Shown here: one piece after another, positions 1-4,978 of the stretch | How positions within the stretch are numbered: position 1 is the first letter of the stretch | Layout of the letters: every line of letters starts with the position of its first letter | NCBI GenBank assembly: GCA_005889395.1 | Contig: VBFX01000016.1 | Location: forward strand, 1 to 10,830 | Origin: Chloroflexota bacterium | GTDB taxonomy: Bacteria > Chloroflexota > Dormibacteria > CF-121 | Length of the DNA stretch: 10,830 nt | Direction of reading: 5' to 3' | Made by a program: the position numbers and the translations under genes | Notes under the pieces: model-generated | The model's input: only the letters and a program-made list of their open reading frames with translations | What the model was told of the DNA's origin: nothing | The model's database searches: none

Positions 1-75
1 GCGCAGGAGCAGGTGCTTACGGCCGACCTTGCGACCCCGCGCTGGGCCGACGCCGGCGCCCGCCAGGGCGCCTGA
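1..75 (+). CDS. 3' end of an unidentified protein (24 codons)
   Basis: An open frame enters from the left edge and ends at TGA (73-75). The visible tail begins AQEQVLTADLATPRWADAGA and has the GC-rich third positions of a real gene. A hairpin starts five bases after the stop and a terminator follows at 152-183, which fits a transcription unit ending here. The pattern 'E-x-V-L-T-A-D-L' near a C-terminus recalls carbon-nitrogen hydrolases (nitrilase superfamily), where the last core strand reads like this. That is only a resemblance in a short stretch, and the function is left open. Confidence 0.55.
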   Translation, partial: AQEQVLTADLATPRWADAGARQGA

Positions 76-79
76 CGTT

Positions 80-106
80 TAGCGGCGCCGTAATGCGGCG
101 CTGCTA
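80..106 (+). other. Post-stop hairpin, 11-bp stem
   Basis: Arms 80-90 and 96-106 pair over 11 bp with one G-U and a five-base loop (TAATG). It begins five bases after the stop codon at 73-75. No T-run follows, so by itself it is not a canonical terminator. It may protect the 3' end or act together with the terminator at 152-183. Confidence 0.5.
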
Positions 107-151
107 GCCTGCGCTCAGGTTCAAAAATCCTCCCGTCCCCCTCCTCCCCAC

Positions 152-183
152 AAGGCCGCCCTCAACCGGCGGCCTTTGTTTTT
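152..183 (+). terminator. Rho-independent terminator
   Basis: A perfect 9-bp stem (AAGGCCGCC at 152-160, GGCGGCCTT at 168-176) has a seven-base loop and is followed by TGTTTTT (177-183). The T-run is on the plus strand, so it ends transcription of the gene leaving at position 75. It lies just beyond the 3' end of the convergent TPR gene and may also shield that gene from read-through. It has no T-run in the minus direction. Confidence 0.85.
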
Positions 184-190
184 GGCCGCG

Positions 191-889
191 CTACGCGGCG
201 CGCTTGCGTCGTCGGGGCGCCTTCGTTCGAGAGGCGAGGTCCTGGAGGGCGAGGTCGATGCGCCGCTCGGCGGGGGCGAGGTGCTTTGCGGTCGTGAGCA
301 ACCGGCGCGCCGCCGTCAGGTTGTCTCGCTCCATTTCCGCCAGGCCGAGCTGCAATGTGTAACCAGGGTCGACCGGGCAGGTCCGCACCGCACGCTCGAG
401 CAAGGCGAACGCGTCGTCGCGCATGCCCATTTCCCAGAGCAACGTCCCCAGCTCGAAGAGGAGCTCCGGCGCGTCGGGCGCCGCATCGAGGGCGCGGTAG
501 TAGGCAAGGCGCGCCACCTCGGCGTGGCCCAGTTCGCGGTGCTCCCGGCCGATCAGGAACCAGGTTTGCCAGCCGCTCGGCGCAAGCATCATGGCGCGCG
601 TGAACGCCGCGCGCGCCTCCTCCCGGTCTCCCAGTGCATCGCAACTTAGGCCGAGACGGAACGCGACCTCCGCGTTGTCGGGGTCGAGGCGCGTTGCCTC
701 GTGGAGCACCTCCCGAGCCCGCGAATAGTCGCGCGTCCGATGGCAGAGTGTCCCCAGCCGCAGCCGCGGCACGGCGTCCTCGCCAGCCAGCTTGACCGCC
801 GCCTCGAAGCGGACGAGCGCCTCACGGACATTCCCCGCGGTCTCCGCCTGCCTCCCGCTGTCAACCAGGCGCTCGATTTCAGGGGTCAT
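191..889 (-). CDS. Tetratricopeptide-repeat protein
   Basis: A 232-residue protein made almost wholly of TPR helices. Successive 34-residue units are visible from about residue 6 to 215, with the usual small and aromatic positions, for example 'AEVAFRLGLSCDALGDREEA', 'PELLFELGTLLWEMGMRDDA' and 'PGYTLQLGLAEMERDNLTAA'. There is no signal peptide or membrane segment, so it is probably a cytoplasmic protein-interaction scaffold. It ends in a basic tail (KAPRRRKRAA). It is the last gene of a minus-strand operon, 44 bp after the 67-aa gene and downstream of the broken receiver gene, so a link to signalling is possible but unproven. No strong ribosome-binding site precedes the ATG; a TTTAAT at 894-899 could give it a separate, nearly leaderless start. 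The partner cannot be told from sequence. Confidence 0.88.
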   Translation of the reverse strand: MTPEIERLVDSGRQAETAGNVREALVRFEAAVKLAGEDAVPRLRLGTLCHRTRDYSRAREVLHEATRLDPDNAEVAFRLGLSCDALGDREEARAAFTRAMMLAPSGWQTWFLIGREHRELGHAEVARLAYYRALDAAPDAPELLFELGTLLWEMGMRDDAFALLERAVRTCPVDPGYTLQLGLAEMERDNLTAARRLLTTAKHLAPAERRIDLALQDLASRTKAPRRRKRAA

Positions 890-893
890 GGCG

Positions 894-899
894 ATTAAA
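894..899 (-). promoter_or_regulatory. Possible -10 box for the TPR gene
   Basis: TTTAAT on the minus strand (five of six matches to TATAAT) lies four bases before the TPR start codon. No convincing -35 is present. It resembles the near-start -10 boxes elsewhere in the window but is one of the weaker cases. Confidence 0.25.
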
Positions 900-933
900 A
901 CAACGTTCGCCGGGCAGCGCTCTTACGCTCGGG

Positions 934-1137
934 TTACCGGGTGAGGAAGCGGAGCAACTCGGGCTCCTCCATCTCCTGGGCCGGCAGTACCGGCGTGTAC
1001 TTCAGCCGGGTGGCGAGCTTCATGGCGAGCTCGACCTTGAAATCGACGGGGGTAAAGCCCTTGTCGGTGAAGATGCCCAGCGCGCGGTCTCGGATCACGA
1101 GCGCGGCGCCCTGCTTGCGCGCCAGGACGGTCATCAT
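934..1137 (-). CDS. Small protein of unknown function, 67 aa
   Basis: I do not recognise this family. The protein is soluble-looking, with no signal peptide or membrane helix, and has mixed charged and hydrophobic segments ('KVELAMKLATRLKYTPVLPA'). Codon use is typical of the window, with nearly all third positions G or C, which supports a real gene. Its ATG (1137-1135) overlaps the TGA stop (1136-1134) of the receiver remnant as ATGA, the usual sign of translational coupling, and the TPR gene follows 44 bp later. Translation may instead begin at the second Met codon (1134). Its place between a receiver and a TPR protein suggests a small accessory to a signalling system, but that is inference only. 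Confidence 0.6.
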   Translation of the reverse strand: MMTVLARKQGAALVIRDRALGIFTDKGFTPVDFKVELAMKLATRLKYTPVLPAQEMEEPELLRFLTR

Positions 1138-1390
1138 GGCCGGCCCGCGGCAGGCGCGGGCGCTAACTGTGCGACGAGCCGGGCCAGTTGCGTCGGCTTG
1201 AACGGCTTCTCCACGGTCGCCACCACGCCGGCTTCCCGGGCGCGCTGCGGGGTCACCGTGTCACGGAACTCCGTCATGACACGGCTGTTGCGGTGGCCTC
1301 CCAGCGCACCTGGTGCCCTTCCCGCTCCAGCTTGAAGACGATGATCGACGCGATGTTGGGCTCGTCCTCGACGAGCAGGACGCGTGCCAT
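1134..1390 (-). pseudogene. Response-regulator receiver domain with the centre deleted
   Basis: The N-terminal piece (start ATG at 1390-1388, MARVLLVEDEPNIASIIVFK) is the first strand, acidic pocket and first helix of a CheY-like receiver. It runs 38 codons and stops at TGA (1276-1274). Another frame then carries the receiver C-terminus: the beta4 Thr (VMTEF), the helix and the conserved beta5 Lys-Pro (VEKPFKP), ending at TGA 1136-1134. Intact receivers are about 120 residues; here only about 80 can be assembled, so some 45-50 residues are missing, including beta3 and the phosphoacceptor Asp, and the frame has shifted. The second piece could be translated on its own because its ATG (1277-1275) overlaps the first stop as ATGA. 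Neither half should fold as a working phospho-receiver. An assembly or sequencing error is the alternative. Confidence 0.75.
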
Positions 1391-1402
1391 GGGTCGCGCC
1401 AC

Positions 1403-1408
1403 TAATGT
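1403..1408 (+). promoter_or_regulatory. -10 box of a leaderless alpha/beta-hydrolase gene
   Basis: TAATGT ends exactly six bases before the GTG start at 1415, so transcription would begin at or next to the start codon and the mRNA would lack a leader. No Shine-Dalgarno is present between the box and the GTG, in agreement. The -35 region is not recognisable. Confidence 0.5.
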
Positions 1409-1410
1409 TA
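1405..1410 (-). promoter_or_regulatory. -10 box of the receiver / 67-aa / TPR operon
   Basis: TAACAT on the minus strand lies 14 bases before the receiver ATG at 1390. It overlaps the plus-strand -10 box TAATGT at 1403-1408 by four bases, within a symmetric CTAATGTTAG core. No -35 consensus is evident on this strand. Confidence 0.4.
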
Positions 1411-1414
1411 GCGG

Positions 1415-1936
1415 GTGCCTTCCAAAGCATCCAACATTCCTGCGATCTACCTCGCCCACGGTGCCTCGGGAGATGCGACGAGCATGCGGCCGTACGTCAA
1501 AGCGCTGCAGGCCCGCAAGCTGACCGCCTCCGCGATCGACTTACCCCGCTCCAAGGCCGAACGCGCCGTGCCAGTGTTCATCGAGAAGGTGCCGGCGGGG
1601 GCGATCGCCGGCGGGCATTCCTACGGTGGTCGCGTCTCGAGCATGGCGGCGATCGAGGTGCCGTACGCCGCCCTGATCCTCCTGAGTTACCCGCTGCATC
1701 GCCCCGGCCATCCCGAGGATCTTCGCACCGAACACTGGCCGAAGATCGAGTGCCCGGTGTTGTTGCTTTCGGGAGAATCGGATCCGTTCGCCCAGGTTGA
1801 CCTGCTCCGCGCCTCGGCACGGCTGTTGCGTCGGGGGCAGCTCGTCACGTTCCCCGGCGTGGGCCATGGCCTGCTGCCGGTGGTCGATGCCGCGATGGAC
1901 CGGGTCGCCGAATTCGTTCGCGGGCTCAAATCCTAA
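1415..1936 (+). CDS. Alpha/beta-hydrolase of the KANL3/Tex30-like type
   Basis: A 173-residue single-domain alpha/beta hydrolase. The oxyanion/first-strand region is 'YLAHGASGD' (12-20). The nucleophile elbow is GGHSYGGR, with Ser69 as nucleophile. The acid is probably Asp123 in 'SGESDPF', and the His is His151 in 'GVGHG'. Size and motif layout match the compact Tex30/KANL3-type hydrolases; the substrate is unknown, probably a small ester or thioester. There is no signal peptide, so it is likely cytoplasmic. The start is the GTG at 1415, six bases after a -10 box. The gene is divergent from the receiver operon with only 24 bp between the starts. The dienelactone-hydrolase-like gene follows after nine bases. 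Confidence 0.88.
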   Translation: MPSKASNIPAIYLAHGASGDATSMRPYVKALQARKLTASAIDLPRSKAERAVPVFIEKVPAGAIAGGHSYGGRVSSMAAIEVPYAALILLSYPLHRPGHPEDLRTEHWPKIECPVLLLSGESDPFAQVDLLRASARLLRRGQLVTFPGVGHGLLPVVDAAMDRVAEFVRGLKS

Positions 1937-1939
1937 ACT
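1934..1939 (+). promoter_or_regulatory. Candidate -10 box overlapping the upstream stop codon
   Basis: TAAACT includes the TAA stop (1934-1936) of the first hydrolase and ends six bases before the ATG at 1946, the same spacing as at 1403-1408 and 4967-4972. It could give the second hydrolase its own leaderless transcript besides read-through from the first gene. No clear -35 is seen. Confidence 0.35.
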
Positions 1940-1945
1940 GGCCGA

Positions 1946-2743
1946 ATGTGTACCGCGCCGGGTGACGATGACGGTCCCCGTCCCGCGGCGGCGGTCGACG
2001 AGGAGGAGCGAACCCTGCGGGCCGGCGACGGCGTGGCCTTGCGAGAGTTCGTGGCCCTGCCGGCCACCGGTTTCCGGAGCGGCGCGGTGCTCATCATCCA
2101 CGACATCTGGGGTTACACCGACTTCTACAAGGACCTGGCCCGGCGCATCACCGGGCATGGCCACGCCGCGGCGCTGGTCGACTTCTTCGGCCGACAGGGC
2201 GATCTGCCGGAGTCGATGCGAGCACCGGAGCGGACCGGCAGCAAGCCGGAGGCGATGGCCCGCGCGATGCAGCGTGCCCAGCAGCTCGCCGACGAACGAT
2301 TCCTGGCCGACATGCAGACGGCCGTCGACGATATGCAGGCGCGAGGTGCCTCGCAGGTGGCGTGTTGGGGATTTTGCATGGGAGGCCGCCTCGCCGACGT
2401 GTCGGCGGCACGGGTACACGGGCTTTCCGGCGCCGTCGCATATTACGGCCATCTTCAAGCCGAGCCGGGCCGGCTTTCGCCGCTTCCGCTCGCCGCCGAG
2501 ATCCGGATTCCGTTGTTAGCCGTTTTCGGTGGCGCGGACCCCAGCATTACGTCCGATCAGATCGCGGCCTTTCGCGATGCGCTCAACACCGACAAAGAAA
2601 TCGTCACCTACCCGGGAGCGCCCCATGGATTCCTCCGATATGGGGCGGCAGCGCACCAGGACGCGATCGACGATGCGCTGCAGCGAACGTACCGGTTCTT
2701 GGACCGGGTCCTGACCGCGCCGGCGAATGCGGCTAGCCGCTGA
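1946..2743 (+). CDS. Dienelactone hydrolase family protein
   Basis: A 265-residue alpha/beta hydrolase of the dienelactone hydrolase (carboxymethylenebutenolidase) family. The family triad Cys-Asp-His is visible: Cys144 in the elbow 'GFCMGGR', Asp198 in 'FGGADPSI' and His227 in 'PGAPHGF'. The N-terminal strand 'AVLIIHDIWG' (47-56) is also typical. Classical enzymes open dienelactone in chlorocatechol breakdown, but no other gene of that pathway is present, so another lactone or ester is as likely. The protein is cytoplasmic. The start is the ATG at 1946, nine bases after the previous stop and without a Shine-Dalgarno. An acidic, family-unlike stretch of about 20 residues precedes the domain. 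Its 3' end overlaps the convergent transglycosylase gene by 11 bp (2733-2743). Confidence 0.9.
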   Translation: MCTAPGDDDGPRPAAAVDEEERTLRAGDGVALREFVALPATGFRSGAVLIIHDIWGYTDFYKDLARRITGHGHAAALVDFFGRQGDLPESMRAPERTGSKPEAMARAMQRAQQLADERFLADMQTAVDDMQARGASQVACWGFCMGGRLADVSAARVHGLSGAVAYYGHLQAEPGRLSPLPLAAEIRIPLLAVFGGADPSITSDQIAAFRDALNTDKEIVTYPGAPHGFLRYGAAAHQDAIDDALQRTYRFLDRVLTAPANAASR

Positions 2744-3593
2744 AGCCTTCCGGCAAGAGCACCTCGCCGGTCTTGGTCTGGACGTAGACCTCCCAGTTGT
2801 AGTACGCGAGGAAGGCCCGCTCGCTGGCAAACATCTGCTGGGCATAGAGCTGGACGGCTCGTACATAGAGCATGCTCGGGTTGTAGGCGTAAATCGCCCG
2901 CGTCATATTCGAGGGGGCGCCGTGCGCCTGCAGGTAGCGACCGGCGGCAAGGATCGCGTCGTGCGGGTTGTTGACGTCGCCACGGCCATAGCTGGCCCAG
3001 GTCGCCGGCATGAACTGCATCGGCCCCTGCGCTCCCGCCGAGCTCAATCCCTGGATGCGGCCCATGTTGGTTTCGATCAAGTTGATGGCGGCGAGATACT
3101 GCCACGCAATGCCGTCGGCTTGCTGGGCTTCGCTGTAGTAGCCGAGCAGGACGTCAGGCGCCGGCGGCGCGATGATCCGCCAGTGCGGCAGTGCAGCGTT
3201 GGCGCCGTTCAGGTCATCGATCTGCTGCGCGGCGCTGATATTGGCCTGGACCGCAGAGCGAACCGACGCCGGCAGCGCGTTCAGGACCGCGGGCATCCAA
3301 TCGGGGTGGGCGGCGAGGAGATGGTAGGCACTTTGCTGGCGGCGCCCAAGGCTGAGATATTCCTGTGCCGGGGTATCGGGGAGGCGGATTCCCTGCTCGA
3401 CGCCACCGAGCTCGGCGGCCACGTACGCGGCGTCGACCACGGTGACATGCGGCGTCGGCGTAGCCGTGGCTGAGATGGCGGGGGTCGGCGTCGCCGTCGA
3501 CGGGCGCGAGGGTGTTCCGGCCTGACTGGCACCACATGCGGTCAAGGCGACGGCGAGCAACGGGGCGATCAGTCGAAGAACGGGAGCCCGCAT
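2733..3593 (-). CDS. Lytic murein transglycosylase, predicted lipoprotein
   Basis: A 286-residue secreted lipoprotein with a goose-lysozyme-like/SLT domain that would cleave peptidoglycan glycan strands between MurNAc and GlcNAc. A hydrophobic signal peptide (about 5-19) ends in the lipobox LTAC, with Cys20 as lipidation site. A Thr/Pro/Ser-rich linker (about 26-50) tethers the enzyme. The catalytic Glu is probably Glu174 in 'AAINLIETNMGR', followed by the family motif 'GAQGPMQFMPATWASYG' (187-203), then 'NPHDAILAAGRYL' (209-221) and 'AIYAYNPSMLYV' (233-244). The region from 52 to 165 is helical and not assigned to a named domain. It is a single-gene unit with its own promoter (3606-3634), divergent from the small membrane-protein gene. 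The ATG at 3593 is the only start that keeps the signal peptide intact. Confidence 0.93.
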   Translation of the reverse strand: MRAPVLRLIAPLLAVALTACGASQAGTPSRPSTATPTPAISATATPTPHVTVVDAAYVAAELGGVEQGIRLPDTPAQEYLSLGRRQQSAYHLLAAHPDWMPAVLNALPASVRSAVQANISAAQQIDDLNGANAALPHWRIIAPPAPDVLLGYYSEAQQADGIAWQYLAAINLIETNMGRIQGLSSAGAQGPMQFMPATWASYGRGDVNNPHDAILAAGRYLQAHGAPSNMTRAIYAYNPSMLYVRAVQLYAQQMFASERAFLAYYNWEVYVQTKTGEVLLPEGFSG

Positions 3594-3605
3594 TCTTGCG
3601 GGCGG

Positions 3606-3634
3606 ATTCTATGAGCGCGCAACGGCTGAATCAA
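3606..3634 (-). promoter_or_regulatory. Sigma70-type promoter of the transglycosylase gene
   Basis: On the minus strand TTGATT (3634-3629) and TAGAAT (3611-3606) are separated by exactly 17 bp; the -10 matches the consensus at five of six positions and the -35 at four. The -10 ends 12 bases before the ATG at 3593, which predicts a leader of only about six bases. Confidence 0.65.
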
Positions 3635-3646
3635 TCAGGCGCGTAC

Positions 3647-3652
3647 TAATGT
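3647..3652 (+). promoter_or_regulatory. Possible -10 box for the rightward genes
   Basis: TAATGT sits in ACTAATGTT, a nonamer also found at 1401-1409 where it serves the first hydrolase. Here it would give a leader of about 50 bases before the GTG at 3707, containing the short frame at 3684-3710. There is no good -35. Confidence 0.3.
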
Positions 3653-3683
3653 TTCCGGCTCGCTCTTACCGGCGGAGAAAGCC

Positions 3684-3710
3684 GTGACCCCGCGGCGCGT
3701 TGTTCTGTGA
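3684..3710 (+). CDS. Possible leader peptide, 8 codons
   Basis: GTG at 3684 opens a frame MTPRRVVL ending at TGA 3708-3710. A purine-rich GGCGGAGAAA (3671-3680) lies just upstream and could serve as ribosome-binding site. The stop overlaps the GTG start (3707-3709) of the membrane-protein gene as GTGA, the arrangement used for termination-reinitiation. Such a short frame can arise by chance, so it is reported only as a candidate. Confidence 0.25.
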   Translation: MTPRRVVL

Positions 3711-4060
3711 TCAGCTATCCCTGGACCCGAGTTCCGAAAGACGCGCCGCCGCTTGATGCCTGGCAGTTACGGTTACTGCCCGTGGCGGATCGCTTCATGG
3801 CCCTGATGTGGTCTCGACCGGGCGGGCTTTCCTTGCGCACGACCTGGGTGACGCCCGCCACGATCTGGCTCGGCCTCGCGGTCCTCGCCGCGCTCGGCCT
3901 TCCGGGATTGGGCGCCGTCGCCTATGGCATCGCGAGCCGACAGCTGCTGCCCGCTCTCGCAGGATCGCTCGCGGCTGCGCTGGGTGCGGGCGGCGGCACG
4001 GTGGCGCTCTACGGCATCAGGCAGCGCCGCTTGCCTCGTGGAACCTTTTCCGATCGGTGA
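3707..4060 (+). CDS. Small two-helix membrane protein of unknown function
   Basis: A 117-residue protein that I do not recognise. Residues 1-48 are polar with several aromatic residues (MISYPWTRVPKDAPPL near the start). Two hydrophobic Ala/Gly/Leu-rich segments follow, about 51-75 and 79-103, each long enough to span a membrane, with a short turn between them. A basic tail (RQRRLPRGTFSDR) should stay in the cytoplasm, which places both termini inside. The GTG at 3707 is the only upstream start in this frame that I can support. The Hint lipoprotein gene starts 12 bases after its stop, so the two are probably co-transcribed and may act together at the membrane. Confidence 0.65.
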   Translation: MISYPWTRVPKDAPPLDAWQLRLLPVADRFMALMWSRPGGLSLRTTWVTPATIWLGLAVLAALGLPGLGAVAYGIASRQLLPALAGSLAAALGAGGGTVALYGIRQRRLPRGTFSDR

Positions 4061-4072
4061 CGTCTTAACTCT

Positions 4073-4945
4073 GTGCGCCGCTTAACGGTCGCCATGCTCG
4101 TGCTCGCCCTCACCGCATGTGGTTCAGCCAAGTACAGCGGGCTGAGCCAGCCGCTCACGACGCCCGACCTGAAGTACCGGCTGATCGACACGATTGGACC
4201 GCCGCTGTTCTGCGGACCGCCGGTGGTGCGCATGCCGTCCGACGACGAGGCGTCGCAAGAGGTCGCGGCCTTGCGATCTCAAGACGCCACCAGCTTCGAC
4301 GCGATTGTTCACCACGAGAAGCTCGACGCCGCGCACCTGACCGCCACCGACGACCGCCGGATCGTCCAGCAGGTCCAGGTGCTCCAGGCAGTGCCATTGC
4401 AGGCCGACGGCCAGCTGTTCCGATTCGACTACATCGCCGGCAGGCCTTCGGCGGAGCATGTCGTCGGTACCATCGACGATCACGGCGTCATCTCGCTCGA
4501 GAGCCACGATCCCACCCAGTTCCCCGGCCGGGGTGGCTGTCCGATCTGCCTTGCGGCCACAACCCGTATTGCGACCCCCGATGGGCCCATTCTCGTATCT
4601 GACCTCCGGGCCGGCATGCTCGTTTGGACGGTCGACGCCGGCAAGCGGGTTGCTGCGCCGATCGCGATCGTCCGGTACACGCCCGCCCCATTCGGCCATC
4701 GGGTGATTCGGGTCGTCCTCGCCGACGGACGCGCGGTCATCGCCTCGCCCGGCCACCCGACCGGCGACGGCCGCCGGGTAGGCGAGCTGAACCCGGGCGA
4801 CCTTCTCGACGGCAGTCGCGTGGCGACGATTAATGTCCTGCCATACAGCGGCGACACCTGGGACCTGCTGCCGCTCAGCTCCGCCGGCACCTACTGGGCG
4901 GACGGCGTACTGCTTGGCAGCACCCTGGCGAACGCTGAGCCATAA
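4073..4945 (+). CDS. Lipoprotein with a C-terminal Hint (Hedgehog/intein) domain
   Basis: A 290-residue predicted lipoprotein. The signal peptide (MRRLTVAMLVLALTAC) ends in the lipobox LTAC, with Cys16. Residues 17-155 form a domain I do not recognise. A Hint-type autoprocessing domain follows from Cys159: 'CLAATTRIATPDG' (159-171) matches intein/Hedgehog block A, 'DLRAGMLVWTVD' (177-188) is the next strand pair, and 'VIASPGHPT' (222-230) carries the block B His228. The end 'GTYWADGVLLGS' (272-283) resembles the last Hint strands, but the His-Asn pair of true inteins is absent. So N-S acyl shift and release at Cys159 are conceivable, while splicing is not, and nothing follows to splice. The layout (secreted N-part, Hint at the C-terminus) parallels Hedgehog proteins. 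Cys156, three residues earlier, is notable. The start is GTG 4073, 12 bases after the upstream stop. Confidence 0.85.
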   Translation: MRRLTVAMLVLALTACGSAKYSGLSQPLTTPDLKYRLIDTIGPPLFCGPPVVRMPSDDEASQEVAALRSQDATSFDAIVHHEKLDAAHLTATDDRRIVQQVQVLQAVPLQADGQLFRFDYIAGRPSAEHVVGTIDDHGVISLESHDPTQFPGRGGCPICLAATTRIATPDGPILVSDLRAGMLVWTVDAGKRVAAPIAIVRYTPAPFGHRVIRVVLADGRAVIASPGHPTGDGRRVGELNPGDLLDGSRVATINVLPYSGDTWDLLPLSSAGTYWADGVLLGSTLANAEP

Positions 4946-4949
4946 ATAA

Positions 4950-4962
4950 ACCGACCGTCGGT
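4950..4962 (+). promoter_or_regulatory. TetR-family operator
   Basis: ACCGACCGTCGGT is a perfect 6-bp inverted repeat about a single central base, the form bound by many TetR dimers. It fills the space between where a -35 would lie and the -10 box TATAGT (4967-4972) of the tetR gene just downstream, so a bound dimer should block RNA polymerase. Autorepression of the TetR/ABC operon is the natural inference. Confidence 0.75.
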
Positions 4963-4966
4963 CTGA

Positions 4967-4972
4967 TATAGT
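4967..4972 (+). promoter_or_regulatory. -10 box of the tetR-ABC operon, leaderless start
   Basis: TATAGT (five of six matches to TATAAT) ends six bases before the ATG at 4979, so transcription should start at the initiation codon. No Shine-Dalgarno is present. The -35 region (about 4944-4949, AAATAA) is poor; it abuts the stop of the upstream gene. Confidence 0.65.
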
Positions 4973-4978
4973 GCACGC

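Noticed and set aside
1541..2458. A 305-codon open frame on the minus strand
   Set aside because: It is the antisense of two alpha/beta hydrolases with complete catalytic triads, and has no recognisable fold.
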